DNA from: an uncultured Bacteroidota bacterium
GTDB taxonomy: Bacteria; Bacteroidota; Bacteroidia; Bacteroidales; GCA-2748055
DNA: 62,604 bases
Assembly (NCBI GenBank): GCA_937129385.1
Contig: CAKZNC010000019.1
Span: forward strand, 1-62,604
Direction of reading: 5' to 3'
A program made the translations under genes and the position numbers. Of the stretch, positions 24,930-34,566 are shown in pieces (the first letter of the stretch is position 1; every line of letters starts with the position of its first letter). Under the pieces are notes generated by a model. That model searched no databases. It saw nothing but the letters and a program-made list of their open reading frames with translations, and was not told the origin of the DNA.

Positions 24930-27239
24930 ATGATTGAGAATTTAGTTATTGTTGAGTCTCCTGCCAAGGCAAGAACCATTGAAAGGTTCCTTGGCAAGGA
25001 TTTCGTGGTTAAATCCAGTTTCGGGCATGTCAGGGACCTGGCAAAAAAGAACCTGGGTATTGATATTGAAAAGAATTTCAGGCCTGACTACGTTGTCTCT
25101 CCTGACAAAAAAAAGGTTGTGAAGGAGTTGAAGGATCTGGCCGGAAAGGCAAAGACCGTCTGGATCGCATCTGATGAGGACCGCGAGGGAGAGGCCATTG
25201 CCTGGCACCTGGAGGAGGTGCTGAACCTGGACAGCGAAAAAACAAAGCGTATTGTTTTCCATGAGATCACGAAGGATGCCATTCAACACGCCATCGAAAA
25301 CCCCCGTAAGATTGACAAAAACCTTGTGAATGCACAGCAGGCCAGGCGTGTGCTGGACCGCCTGGTCGGTTTCGAACTGTCTCCGCTGCTATGGAAGAAG
25401 GTCAAACCTTCACTTTCGGCCGGACGTGTCCAGAGTGTGGCCGTAAAGCTTATCGTTGAGCGGGAAAGGGAGGTCAATACCTTCGAATCGAAAAGCTATT
25501 ACAGGGTCACAGCAATTTTCAATGCGCCTGATGGGAATCAGGAGGTGAAGGCTGACCTGTCAAAACGTTTCGAAACCATTGAAGAGACCAGGGCGTTCCT
25601 TGAAAAATGCATGTCGGCCGACTTCCGGATCACCTCCGTAGAGAAGAAACCCGGGAAAAAATCACCCGCTCCGCCCTTTACAACCTCCACACTGCAGCAG
25701 GAGGCAAGCCGGAAACTGGGATACTCTGTATCACAAACCATGACCCTGGCTCAGCGACTTTACGAATCGGGTCTGATCACCTATATGAGAACCGATAGTG
25801 TAAATCTCTCAAACCTTGCCATCTCCACAGCCGCATCTGAGATCAAGGAGGCTTTCGGGGAAAAATACCACCAGGTAAGAAAATATGCCACCAAATCGAA
25901 AGGTGCCCAGGAGGCCCATGAAGCGATCAGGCCTACCTACATCAGCAACCGGTCAATCGACGGAGACGGACGTGAGCAGCGACTGTATGAACTGATCTGG
26001 AAGCGTACCGTCGCCTCGCAGATGAGCGATGCCAGGCTCGAGCGAACAACGGTGAAGATCGATATCTCCAATGCAGACGAGCATTTTGTGGCCAATGGAG
26101 AGATCCTGGTCTTCGATGGTTTTCTGAAATTGTACATCGAATCGACCGATGACGAAAAAGAGGAAGAGACCAGCAGCCTGCTGCCCCCCCTGAAACAGGA
26201 TGATATGCTCACCTACAAGCGGATCGGGGCCATGCAGAAGTTTACAATGCCGCCGGCCAGGTATACTGAAGCAAGTCTGGTTAAAAAACTCGAGGAGCTG
26301 GGGATCGGCAGACCCTCCACCTATGCCCCCACCATTTCGACGATCCAAAACAGGGACTACGTGGTCAAAGAGACGCGACAGGGCAAAAAGCGGGAAATTA
26401 CCAATGTAACACTGAAAGAGGGTGAGATCACATCTAAAAAAGAAACCGAGTCATTCGGAAATGAGAAGCAGAAACTGTTTCCAACCGATATCGGAATGGT
26501 TGTGAATGACTTCCTGGAACAGTATTTTGTCAATATCATGAACTACAATTTCACGGCCGACGTGGAAAAGAAGTTCGATTCCATCGCAATGGGAAATGAG
26601 GATTGGACCAAGATGATCGATTCCTTCTATGACCCCTTTCATAAAAAGGTGGAACAGACCATGGAAACTTCTGAGAAATCAAAAGGGGAAAGGCTTCTGG
26701 GAGAGGATCCTGAAACCGGAAAACCCATTACTGTGAAGATAGGACGGTTTGGACCGATGGTTCAGATCGGGGAGGCAGAAGACGAGGAAAAACCAAGGTT
26801 TGCAAGCCTGTTGAAAGGCCAGGGAATGGAAACGATCACACTGGAGGAGGCGCTGGAGCTGTTTAAACTGCCAAGGACACTTGGAAAATTCGAGGATGAG
26901 GATGTCACAGTGGCCATCGGAAGGTATGGACCCTATGTCAGGCACAATAACAAATTTGTTTCGCTCCAGGAAGAAGACGATCCGCATACCGTCTCCCTGG
27001 ACAGGGCCATTGAACTGATCCAGGCCAAGCGGCAGGAAGAGAAGAACAGGATCATCAGGGAATTCGATGAAAAGCCCGGCTTGCAGGTGCTGAACGGCCG
27101 GTATGGTCCCTATATCACCTATGAGAAGAAAAACTACAAGATCCCGAAAAGCAAGAAACCCGAAGAGTTGTCGCTGGAGGATTGCCTGGAGATCATAGAA
27201 AAGACACCAGACAAACCCTCCCGCCGGAGGAAAAAATAA
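24930..27239 (+). CDS. topA: DNA topoisomerase I (type IA)
   Basis: Relaxes negative supercoils through a transient 5'-phosphotyrosine link. The 769-aa protein has a TOPRIM domain at the start (VIVESPAKART; acidic cluster in IASDEDREGEAIAW) and the active-site Tyr285 in GLITYMRTDSVNLS. The C-terminus has no C4 zinc fingers. It carries at least three topoisomerase C-terminal repeats of the G-R-[FY]-G-P form (IGRFGPMVQIG, IGRYGPYVRHN, NGRYGPYITYEKKNYK) and a basic tail (SRRRKK). This zinc-free repeat tail is common in Bacteroidota. The arginase-fold gene follows after 11 bases. Confidence 0.96.
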   Translation: MIENLVIVESPAKARTIERFLGKDFVVKSSFGHVRDLAKKNLGIDIEKNFRPDYVVSPDKKKVVKELKDLAGKAKTVWIASDEDREGEAIAWHLEEVLNLDSEKTKRIVFHEITKDAIQHAIENPRKIDKNLVNAQQARRVLDRLVGFELSPLLWKKVKPSLSAGRVQSVAVKLIVEREREVNTFESKSYYRVTAIFNAPDGNQEVKADLSKRFETIEETRAFLEKCMSADFRITSVEKKPGKKSPAPPFTTSTLQQEASRKLGYSVSQTMTLAQRLYESGLITYMRTDSVNLSNLAISTAASEIKEAFGEKYHQVRKYATKSKGAQEAHEAIRPTYISNRSIDGDGREQRLYELIWKRTVASQMSDARLERTTVKIDISNADEHFVANGEILVFDGFLKLYIESTDDEKEEETSSLLPPLKQDDMLTYKRIGAMQKFTMPPARYTEASLVKKLEELGIGRPSTYAPTISTIQNRDYVVKETRQGKKREITNVTLKEGEITSKKETESFGNEKQKLFPTDIGMVVNDFLEQYFVNIMNYNFTADVEKKFDSIAMGNEDWTKMIDSFYDPFHKKVEQTMETSEKSKGERLLGEDPETGKPITVKIGRFGPMVQIGEAEDEEKPRFASLLKGQGMETITLEEALELFKLPRTLGKFEDEDVTVAIGRYGPYVRHNNKFVSLQEEDDPHTVSLDRAIELIQAKRQEEKNRIIREFDEKPGLQVLNGRYGPYITYEKKNYKIPKSKKPEELSLEDCLEIIEKTPDKPSRRRKK

Positions 27240-27250
27240 ACCTTGTCAAC

Positions 27251-28420
27251 ATGGACCTCAATGGATATTTCGACCCGGTAAGCCTCGAGAAGCCTCAATT
27301 TCACCTGCTGCCCGAAAAGTATTCTTTCAGCAGGAACATTGCCATCCATACACCCGACCGGCCGATCCGGGAGCTGGACCAGTACCAGCTGGCACTGATC
27401 GGAGTACCGCAGGACCATTCAGCATACATCAAAGGAAGCGCAACTGCACCCGACAAGGTAAGGGGCATGCTCTATCAGCTGCGTAAATGCAACCGCAATG
27501 TGAAGGTCTATGACCTGGGGAACCTGAAGACCACGAAGAATGTCGGCGATACATATTACGCGATCCGCGACATTACCCTGGAACTCTCCGAACTTGGGGT
27601 GATCCCGTTCTTTATTGGCGGTTCGCAGGACCTGACCTTCGGGATAATCCTGGCACTGGAAAAATTGCCGGGCATCCGGCAGATCCTGACCATTGACCCG
27701 AGATTTGATTTCTGGCTTGAAAAGGAGCCCGGCATCCATTCACGCAATTATCTCAACTATATCCTGGATAAAAAGGTGAAGCGACAATTTACCTATTCCA
27801 ACCTTGGACACCAGCAATATTTTGTCACTGAGCACCAGCTCGATGTGCTGGAACGGGAATTCATGGAAAGCATCAGGCTTGGGGAACTGCGGGAAAACAT
27901 CAGGAGGGCAGAACCGCTGATCAGGGATGCCGACATGGTGAGCATCGACATGAATGCGATGCGGCATTCAGATGCATCCGGGGTGACCAACCCCTCTCCG
28001 AACGGACTTTTCGGAGATGAACTGTGTGCACTGACCAGGTATGGTGGGATCAGCGAAAAGGTAAAGGTCGCAGGATTGTTCGAACTTTCTCCGGAAAGAG
28101 ACCTGAATGACCAGACCAGCCACCTGGCGGCCCAGGCCATCTGGTATTTTATAGACGGACTTTCACATCGTATCAGGGAAAATCCGATGGAAACATCGGC
28201 GCACACCAAGAAATTTATCCTTAAACCGGAGGAGATTGACCAGGAGCTCGTATTCTACAAAAGTAACGTCTCTGAACGGTGGTGGGTAGAGGTCCCTGTG
28301 AAAAATCCTGCCACAAATGATAACTATTTTATCTCATGTTCGTATGAAGAATACCAGGGAGCTTGCAAAAATGTCATTCCAGATCGCTGGTGGCGTTACT
28401 TGCATCGCCTTGGAGACTGA
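27251..28420 (+). CDS. Arginase/formimidoylglutamase-fold protein lacking metal ligands (likely pseudoenzyme)
   Basis: A 389-aa protein with the ureohydrolase fold order: LIGVPQDHSAYIKG, IPFFIGGSQDLTFG, ILTIDPRFDFW, MVSIDMNAM and GLFELSPERD. The manganese ligands are not conserved. GGDH has become GGSQ (123-126), DAHxD has become DPRFD (149-153), and DxDxxDP has become DMNAMRH from Asp233. It is thus unlikely to hydrolyse guanidino substrates by the known mechanism. Residues after about 310 form a C-terminal extension with SERWWVEVP and PDRWWRYLH. I start it at the ATG at 27251; an upstream frame overlaps topA. It sits between topA and the porP-gld operon, which suggests but does not prove a secretion or motility link. 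Confidence 0.85.
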   Translation: MDLNGYFDPVSLEKPQFHLLPEKYSFSRNIAIHTPDRPIRELDQYQLALIGVPQDHSAYIKGSATAPDKVRGMLYQLRKCNRNVKVYDLGNLKTTKNVGDTYYAIRDITLELSELGVIPFFIGGSQDLTFGIILALEKLPGIRQILTIDPRFDFWLEKEPGIHSRNYLNYILDKKVKRQFTYSNLGHQQYFVTEHQLDVLEREFMESIRLGELRENIRRAEPLIRDADMVSIDMNAMRHSDASGVTNPSPNGLFGDELCALTRYGGISEKVKVAGLFELSPERDLNDQTSHLAAQAIWYFIDGLSHRIRENPMETSAHTKKFILKPEEIDQELVFYKSNVSERWWVEVPVKNPATNDNYFISCSYEEYQGACKNVIPDRWWRYLHRLGD

Positions 28421-28460
28421 CCGGCAGGACGGTGCGTTCTCTTTGCTGTAATGTGAGGAA

Positions 28461-28486
28461 CCCGGGATGAGTCCGGGATTTGTTTT
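28461..28486 (+). terminator. Weak terminator-like hairpin after the arginase-fold gene
   Basis: CCCGG (28461-28465) and CCGGG (28473-28477) form a 5-base stem with a 7-base loop, followed by ATTTGTTTT. The stem is short, so termination would be partial at best. Confidence 0.35.
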
Positions 28487-28507
28487 GAAGACGGATGGGT
28501 ATCGTCG

Positions 28508-28531
28508 TTATTAACATTCTTCTGTTAATAA
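28508..28531. promoter_or_regulatory. Perfect 9-bp inverted repeat upstream of porP-gldKLMN
   Basis: Arms TTATTAACA (28508-28516) and TGTTAATAA (28523-28531) flank the spacer TTCTTC. No T-run follows, so it is not a normal terminator. A near -7 element (AATATTTG, 28530-28537) overlaps the right arm, which would place the palindrome between -33 and -7. That is an operator position for the secretion operon 85 bases downstream. Confidence 0.5.
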
Positions 28532-28615
28532 TATTTGTCCCAACCGATAATTTTTATTTATTTTACTTCGGCTAAAAAGCGGAGTACAAGCAGAGACAGG
28601 CATTTGAGACAAAGC

Positions 28616-29569
28616 ATGAAAAAACTGGCGGGCATCATATTTTTAATGGTCATTGCAATCAAGCTTATGGCACAAGAAGATCCGAAACTGAGTCAGCGGA
28701 TGTTCCTGCTCCCCTTATACAACCCGGGAGCCGTGGGACAATCGGACAAGGTATGCGCCTCGGCAGCATTCAGGAACCAGTGGGGAGGACTCCCCGGGGC
28801 GCCTGTGGTTTCTACCTTCAGCGCGCACATGCCATTCAACCTGTTCGGACGCTCTCATGGTGCCGGGATCAATTTTGTCAATGACAATATCGCCCTTAGC
28901 AATCAATTGTTCGTGAACCTTGCCTACTCCTTCAAGACCGATATCGGGGGCGGTGTGCTCGGCACCGGGATCAATGCCGGTATGGGAAACCTCGCTTTTG
29001 ATCCGGAAGGACTGGTGGGTGCAGATGTGATGGACCAGCAGGGAGATCTGTTAATTCCACAGGTGGCGGACAGCAGGTTTGGCCTGGATGTTGGGATTGG
29101 AGCCTATTACTCGACAGAGAGGCTTTACTTCGGCCTTTCTGCCATGCACCTGGGTGGACCGAAATGGAACTTCAGTTCTGAAGACGAAACCGGAGATGCC
29201 GCCATAACAATGAACTCCACCTATTATGCCATCGGAGGTTATACCATTCAGCTTCCAAATCCAACCCTGGAACTGATGCCTGTATTTATGGTACAAACCG
29301 ATCTGAAATCACACCATTTTTATCTGAATACAAATCTCAGATACAATAAAAGATTCTGGGGAGGAGTTTCATACTCAGTGGGGGGTGCTGTCAGCATCCT
29401 TGCCGGAATTGAGCTTTTGAATGGAATAAAAGTCGGGTATTCATATGATATCGAGATGTCGCGACTCTTAAAATACAGCAGTGGTTCTCATGAGATCACC
29501 GTTCGATATTGCTTCGATCTTAGTCTGGACAAGACCCCGCAAAAATATGAAAGCATTAGATTTTTATAA
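28616..29569 (+). CDS. porP: PorP/SprF family type IX secretion outer-membrane protein
   Basis: A 317-aa beta-barrel protein of the PorP/SprF family. From the ATG at 28616 there is a signal peptide ending IAIKLMAQ. The family motif follows: PKLSQRMFLLPLYNPGAVGQ, then FRNQWGGLPGAPV. Alternating beta strands and a C-terminal VRYCFDL fit an outer-membrane barrel of about 12-14 strands. PorP is part of the T9SS, and in SprF form it acts with SprB-type adhesins. It is the first gene of the porP-gldK-gldL-gldM-gldN series, the same order as porPKLMN of Porphyromonas. An in-frame extension to 28535 lacks a signal peptide and is rejected. Confidence 0.92.
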   Translation: MKKLAGIIFLMVIAIKLMAQEDPKLSQRMFLLPLYNPGAVGQSDKVCASAAFRNQWGGLPGAPVVSTFSAHMPFNLFGRSHGAGINFVNDNIALSNQLFVNLAYSFKTDIGGGVLGTGINAGMGNLAFDPEGLVGADVMDQQGDLLIPQVADSRFGLDVGIGAYYSTERLYFGLSAMHLGGPKWNFSSEDETGDAAITMNSTYYAIGGYTIQLPNPTLELMPVFMVQTDLKSHHFYLNTNLRYNKRFWGGVSYSVGGAVSILAGIELLNGIKVGYSYDIEMSRLLKYSSGSHEITVRYCFDLSLDKTPQKYESIRFL

Positions 29570-29646
29570 TTATTTACTATATTTAAATTGTTTTTTATAA
29601 CTTGAACAACTTGAAGACAGAGAGTTATTGCATAAACACCCAAGCC

Positions 29647-31074
29647 ATGAAAAGAGTACTTATTTTGGTATTACTGGTAGCAGTACTAGGAAGTTGTAGC
29701 AATTACAACACAGGAGAACTTACAGGAGTACCGGGACGAAAAGCCTACATTGAACCAGATCCCTACGGGATGTTGTTCATTCCAACCGGATCATTTACAA
29801 TGGGGCCCAGCGACCAGGATGTCGCGTGGACACAGAATGCGATGGCAAGAACAGTGTCTGTTGATGCATTCTGGATGGATGAAACTGAAATTACCAACAA
29901 TGAATACAGGCAATATGTATTCTGGGTGCGTGATTCGATCATTCGCAAATATCTTGCTGTAAACGGACAGGAGGATTTTCTGTATAAAGATCAGAACGAC
30001 CAGGTGGTAAACGACCGGTTCGGTCAGCCAAGGATCAACTGGGAGACCCCGATGGATGTGATTAACAAGGACAAAGAGGGCAACCTGAAGACCATGGTCT
30101 ACGGTGATCCCTCCAATCCGGATGACAACGGTATGGGGATCTATTATTCCGGTGTTGACCAGCTGTCACCCCGCGGAAGGGAACTCGATGTGACCAAGCT
30201 GATCTATAATTATTACTGGGTGGACCTTCACCAGGCCGCGAAAAGTGCCAACAGGATGCAGCTTGACTATAGTGGCGGAACGGCCGATCCCACTGTTAGA
30301 TACGGCAAAGATGGCAATACTGCAAAGGTCATCAGGCCCGACGGTACACAGGAAGATATCACCAGCCGCGGTTCATTCGTTCATAAAGACTGGGTGCTGG
30401 TATATCCCGATACACTTTGCTGGATCGCCGACTTTACATACTCATACAACGAGCCCATGGCGACCATGTATTTCTGGCACCCCTCCTATGACAACTACCC
30501 TGTGGTGGGCGTCAACTGGAAGCAGGCCAATGCTTTCTGCATCTGGCGTACCAATTACCTGAATGATGCACTGGCAAAACAGGGCCTTCCGCTGGTTCAG
30601 AACTACAGGCTCCCCATCGAGGCTGAATGGGAATTCGCAGCAAGGGGAAACCTCGACCACAGTATGTATCCATGGGGTGGTGTATACCTCAGGAACAAGC
30701 TCGGGTGCTTTGTAGCCAATTTCAAGCCACTCAGGGGAAATTACATCGATGACGGAGCCCTCGCAACAGAACGGGTCGCCTCATTTGCCGCCAATGAATA
30801 TGGATTATATGACATGGCCGGGAACGTTGCTGAATGGACCATCAATGCTTATGATCCCTCAGCTTATGTATTCTCTGCAACACTGAACCCCAATTATAAA
30901 TACAACGCACAGCCAAATGATCCGCCCGTAATGAAAAGAAAGGTGATCAGGGGAGGATCCTGGAAGGATGTTGCCCGCTATCTTCAGGTAAGTGTGCGTG
31001 ATTACGAATACCAGGACACTGCCAAATCCTACATCGGATTCCGTTGTGTACGTTCATATTTAGGTACTAATTAA
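29647..31074 (+). CDS. gldK: GldK/PorK, T9SS outer-membrane ring lipoprotein
   Basis: A 475-aa lipoprotein with the lipobox VLGSC, Cys17. It has a formylglycine-generating-enzyme-like (sulfatase-modifying factor) fold: IPTGSFTMGPSDQD, DETEITNNEYRQYV, YRLPIEAEWEFAARG, LYDMAGNVAEWT, VIRGGSWKD and YIGFRCVRS. GldK/PorK forms a periplasmic ring with GldN/PorN under the outer membrane. The fold is used structurally and is not a sulfatase activator here. I start it at the ATG at 29647; the frame upstream lacks a signal. gldL follows 11 bases later. Confidence 0.96.
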   Translation: MKRVLILVLLVAVLGSCSNYNTGELTGVPGRKAYIEPDPYGMLFIPTGSFTMGPSDQDVAWTQNAMARTVSVDAFWMDETEITNNEYRQYVFWVRDSIIRKYLAVNGQEDFLYKDQNDQVVNDRFGQPRINWETPMDVINKDKEGNLKTMVYGDPSNPDDNGMGIYYSGVDQLSPRGRELDVTKLIYNYYWVDLHQAAKSANRMQLDYSGGTADPTVRYGKDGNTAKVIRPDGTQEDITSRGSFVHKDWVLVYPDTLCWIADFTYSYNEPMATMYFWHPSYDNYPVVGVNWKQANAFCIWRTNYLNDALAKQGLPLVQNYRLPIEAEWEFAARGNLDHSMYPWGGVYLRNKLGCFVANFKPLRGNYIDDGALATERVASFAANEYGLYDMAGNVAEWTINAYDPSAYVFSATLNPNYKYNAQPNDPPVMKRKVIRGGSWKDVARYLQVSVRDYEYQDTAKSYIGFRCVRSYLGTN

Positions 31075-31085
31075 TTTGAATTGAT

Positions 31086-32048
31086 ATGGGAATTACAGAA
31101 ATCGTTCAAAGTTCGGGCTGGAAATCATTTACGGCAAAACTTTATGGTTTCGGTGCATCCATCGTGATCATCGGAGCATTGTTCAAGATTCAGCACTGGC
31201 CAGGTGCAAGTATCGCACTCACAAGCGGGTTGCTGATTGAAGCAGTCATCTTCTTCTTCTCAGCTTTTGAACCCCTGCATGAAGAACTCGACTGGACCCT
31301 GGTATATCCGGAACTTGCCGGTATGTCAGATCCCGATGAGATCGATGAATACAAGGAAGAGGCGCTGGCAGGTAGAAATGTGGGTCTGCAGAAGTTCGAT
31401 GAACTGATCAAGGAATCCCAGATCAGTGAAGCCGATGTAAAAAAACTCGGGCAGAGCATCACTTCGATCTCTTCGAGTTCCGAATCTATTGCAGATATTA
31501 CAGCAGCCTCACTCGCTACAAAAGAGTATTTCGACAAAATGGGCAACGCTGCCAGCAACATGGACCAGGTAGCCACTGCCTATGGGACGAATACAGGAAC
31601 ACTGAATCAGCAGGTGGAAACACTGGCCGAATCATACAAAAAGACTTCCCAGCTTATCGACGATAAAGGAAAAGAGGTTGCTGAAAGATTTGCAGCCTCC
31701 AGTGCCAACCTCACCGCAGCTTATGAAGCCATGTCCGGAGAGGTGAAACAGGAACATACGCAGATCTCGGAAAGTCAGAAAAAATTCCAGGGACAACTTG
31801 AAGCGCTCAGTAGTAGTCTGGCTGAACTGAATACTACCTATACAGAACAGGCGCAGGGAAGCAAAGAGCACATGAAAGGTACTGCCGATGTCTATAAAGG
31901 ACTCAATGAAATGGTGAACAGCCTGAAAGTATCTGTTGATGAAACTCAGAAGTACAAGGACGAGATCACAAGACTAAGCGAAAGTCTCTCCGAGCTGAAC
32001 AACATTTATGGATCAATGCTTTCAGCAATGAGTATCAGGAAAAAGTAA
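31086..32048 (+). CDS. gldL: GldL/PorL, inner-membrane T9SS and gliding motor stator
   Basis: A 320-aa protein with two adjacent transmembrane helices at about 18-34 and 41-60 and a long cytoplasmic alpha-helical tail. It contains the motif GALFKIQHWPGA between the helices. Glu52 in the second helix (LLIEAVIFFF) matches the glutamate reported as essential for proton use by GldL of Flavobacterium johnsoniae (E49 there). Together with GldM it forms the proton-driven rotary motor of type IX secretion and gliding. The tail is Gln/Ser/Lys-rich and coiled-coil-like. Confidence 0.96.
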   Translation: MGITEIVQSSGWKSFTAKLYGFGASIVIIGALFKIQHWPGASIALTSGLLIEAVIFFFSAFEPLHEELDWTLVYPELAGMSDPDEIDEYKEEALAGRNVGLQKFDELIKESQISEADVKKLGQSITSISSSSESIADITAASLATKEYFDKMGNAASNMDQVATAYGTNTGTLNQQVETLAESYKKTSQLIDDKGKEVAERFAASSANLTAAYEAMSGEVKQEHTQISESQKKFQGQLEALSSSLAELNTTYTEQAQGSKEHMKGTADVYKGLNEMVNSLKVSVDETQKYKDEITRLSESLSELNNIYGSMLSAMSIRKK

Positions 32049-32076
32049 ATAATTAAATTGTTTTAATCCATTTCGC

Positions 32077-33645
32077 ATGGGACACGGTAAGGAAACCCCC
32101 AGACAAAAGATGATCGGGATGATGTATTTGGTGCTGACAGCCATGTTGGCACTGAATGTATCAAAGGATGTACTCGATGCATTCGTAATTGTCAATGATG
32201 GACTGAACGAGACAACTGAGAATTTCTATTCAAAGAATGAAGGACTCTATTCCAAAATAGATTTTGAATACGACCAGAATCCGGCAAAGGCCGGGGAATG
32301 GAAAGAAAAATCAGATGAAGTTCAGCAGTTATCCGATGAGCTTTATGAATTTATCAATGAATGCAAGGTCCAGATTGTTGAGAAAAATGATCCGGAAGCC
32401 ATTGTTGACGGGGAAGTTGAACTGAGCGAAGTAAATAAAAAGGATGACACGGATACACCGGCCGAGGTGATGATCGTCAATAAAAAAGGTCAAGAATTGA
32501 AGGAGATGATCAATAACTACAGGGAGGAGATGATCGGGATGATCCATAACCCTGAAGATTATAATAAATTGATCGAAGCCATTGAGGGTAACCTTGACAC
32601 CCATGACCACCCTGCAGAAAAAGCCGGAGAACCAGATCATCCCTGGGAAAGTCATAATTTTGAACATCTTCCCCTTGCTTCTGTGATCACCATTCTTTCC
32701 AAGATGCAGGCAGACGTAAGAAACGTGGAATCAGACATGATCAGTTACCTGCTTGAACAGGTGGGCGCCAAGGATTTTAAAGTAAACGTTCTGGAGGCCA
32801 TCGTCCTGCCAAACTCAAATGTAGTGTTCAAAGGACAGGAATACCGTGCGCAGGTATTCCTTGCAGCCTATGATTCCACCAAGATCCCACGTGTACTGCT
32901 AAGCTCCGGGGACTCCCTTTCTGTCGAAGGTGGAAAAGGTATTTTTACCGCTACATCCAATACAGCAGGTGAGAGAACATGGGGAGGTGTGCTGACACTC
33001 GACAATGATGGCCAGGAGATCAGGAGGGAATTCGAAGCCTCATATCGCGTTACACAGGCAAATGCCGTAATCTCGCCCACGAAAATGAATGTGTTTTACA
33101 GGGGCGTTGACAACCCGGTATCCATCTCCGCATCAGGAGTGACCGAAAGCGCTGTAAGCCCGGCCATCTCTGCCGGTAAGATCCGGAAAGTGTCCTCCGG
33201 GAATTACATCGTACAACCCGGTCCACGAGAATCTTCCAGCAAGATCAGCGTGTATGCCGACGTGGAGGGCAAAAGGAGCTTCATGGGTGACATGACCTTC
33301 AGGGTAAAGAACCTGCCCGACCCGACAGCTGTTGTTGAAGGCCTGCCAAAGGGCTCCGGCACAATGACACTCAGTAGCCTGACCAGGCTGCAGAAGGTCG
33401 AGGCGATCGCCGAAGACTTCCTGTTCGAGGTTGACTTTACCGTTACCGGTTTTAAAGTGAATGTTGTTGGATCAGGAGGTATTAACCTGATCGAAGAGGC
33501 CAATGGTGAAAACTTCACCTCCGCGCAGAAGCAGATCTTCAGGGGAATGAGAGCCGGGCAAAGGGTCTATATTGAAGATATTGAAGCCATCGGTCCTGAT
33601 GGAGTAAAACGTGCACTGAACAGTATAATAATTAAAATTAGATAG
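32077..33645 (+). CDS. gldM: GldM/PorM, periplasm-spanning T9SS motor shaft
   Basis: A 522-aa protein with one N-terminal membrane helix (MMYLVLTAMLALNVSKDVL), preceded by the conserved GKETPRQKMIG. The periplasmic part begins with a long helical D1 domain and continues as beta-rich domains, ending ALNSIIIKIR. GldM dimers insert between GldL helices and reach up to the GldK-GldN ring, passing rotation to the outer membrane. It ends at 33645, and the gldN start lies within 2 bases, so translation is coupled. Confidence 0.96.
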   Translation: MGHGKETPRQKMIGMMYLVLTAMLALNVSKDVLDAFVIVNDGLNETTENFYSKNEGLYSKIDFEYDQNPAKAGEWKEKSDEVQQLSDELYEFINECKVQIVEKNDPEAIVDGEVELSEVNKKDDTDTPAEVMIVNKKGQELKEMINNYREEMIGMIHNPEDYNKLIEAIEGNLDTHDHPAEKAGEPDHPWESHNFEHLPLASVITILSKMQADVRNVESDMISYLLEQVGAKDFKVNVLEAIVLPNSNVVFKGQEYRAQVFLAAYDSTKIPRVLLSSGDSLSVEGGKGIFTATSNTAGERTWGGVLTLDNDGQEIRREFEASYRVTQANAVISPTKMNVFYRGVDNPVSISASGVTESAVSPAISAGKIRKVSSGNYIVQPGPRESSSKISVYADVEGKRSFMGDMTFRVKNLPDPTAVVEGLPKGSGTMTLSSLTRLQKVEAIAEDFLFEVDFTVTGFKVNVVGSGGINLIEEANGENFTSAQKQIFRGMRAGQRVYIEDIEAIGPDGVKRALNSIIIKIR

Positions 33646-33647
33646 TG

Positions 33648-34547
33648 ATGAAGATAGCCAAGTATCTGTTAATTACAGTTGTTTCAGCAGGTTTGTCGGT
33701 AGTTGTGTACGCACAACAACCTACTGCCAGCATTTCACAGGGCGGACCTGGAACTGCAGCTGCAATGAATGCAGAAATACCGGAGGATGTCTATACAAGG
33801 GAAAATATCATCCCCAATAAGAAGCCCATCCCCTATCCCTATCTCAGGGAAGCGGATGTGATGTGGTCAAAAGATCTCTGGAGGATCATCGATCTCAGGC
33901 AAAGAATGAACTATCCCCTGAGATATCCGGAAATAGAACCAATTGAGCACAGGTACAGCCTTTACCAGCTGCTTCTCGAAGGAATCCGCTCCGGTGAGAT
34001 CATGCCCTATGGCTACAACGAATTCAACAACCCCTTCAGTGAACCCACTTCACTGAAAGAGGTATATAAGGCCATTGAAGCTGATACCATCTTTGGTGAC
34101 AACGGCGAAGTTCACCAGGTCAATATCAATGGTAATTTGGTGAAAGGTTTTTATGTCAGGGAGAAATGGTACTTTGATAAACAACACTCGGAAATGAGGG
34201 TCAGGATCACCGCACTTGCTCCATTGATCATCAAACCGAAATATGACCCGCAGACAGGAATGCAACTTCCGGGATTTGACAAGATCATTCCATTCTTTGT
34301 CTATTTTCCCGAGTGCAGGAACCTGCTCGCAACACATTCGGTATTTAACCCGAATAATGATGCACAGAACATCTCGTTTGATGACCTGTTCATCCAACGG
34401 AGGTTTGCCAGCACCATTGCGGCAGAATCGAACGAATTCGGTAACAGGTTCATTGTTGACTATGTAACCGGACAGGATGCGCTCATGGAGGCTGAAAGAA
34501 TTAAAAACGAGCTCTTTATCATGGAGCACGACCTCTGGGAATACTAG
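33648..34547 (+). CDS. gldN: GldN/PorN, T9SS periplasmic ring protein
   Basis: A 299-aa exported protein. The signal peptide (MKIAKYLLITVVSAGLSVVV, then YAQ) precedes the family opening DVYTRENIIPNKKPIPYPYLREADVMWSKD. It partners GldK/PorK in the ring around the secretion channel. The ATG at 33648 is preferred; a GTG directly before it overlaps the gldM stop codon. It is last gene of the operon, with a strong intrinsic terminator 20 bases downstream. Confidence 0.96.
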   Translation: MKIAKYLLITVVSAGLSVVVYAQQPTASISQGGPGTAAAMNAEIPEDVYTRENIIPNKKPIPYPYLREADVMWSKDLWRIIDLRQRMNYPLRYPEIEPIEHRYSLYQLLLEGIRSGEIMPYGYNEFNNPFSEPTSLKEVYKAIEADTIFGDNGEVHQVNINGNLVKGFYVREKWYFDKQHSEMRVRITALAPLIIKPKYDPQTGMQLPGFDKIIPFFVYFPECRNLLATHSVFNPNNDAQNISFDDLFIQRRFASTIAAESNEFGNRFIVDYVTGQDALMEAERIKNELFIMEHDLWEY

Positions 34548-34566
34548 GGTATACCCCATATCATAT

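Noticed and set aside
29647-31074. gldK product as a sulfatase-activating enzyme
   Set aside because: The FGE fold is present, but the lipobox and its place in porP-gldKLMN identify it as the structural GldK/PorK ring protein.
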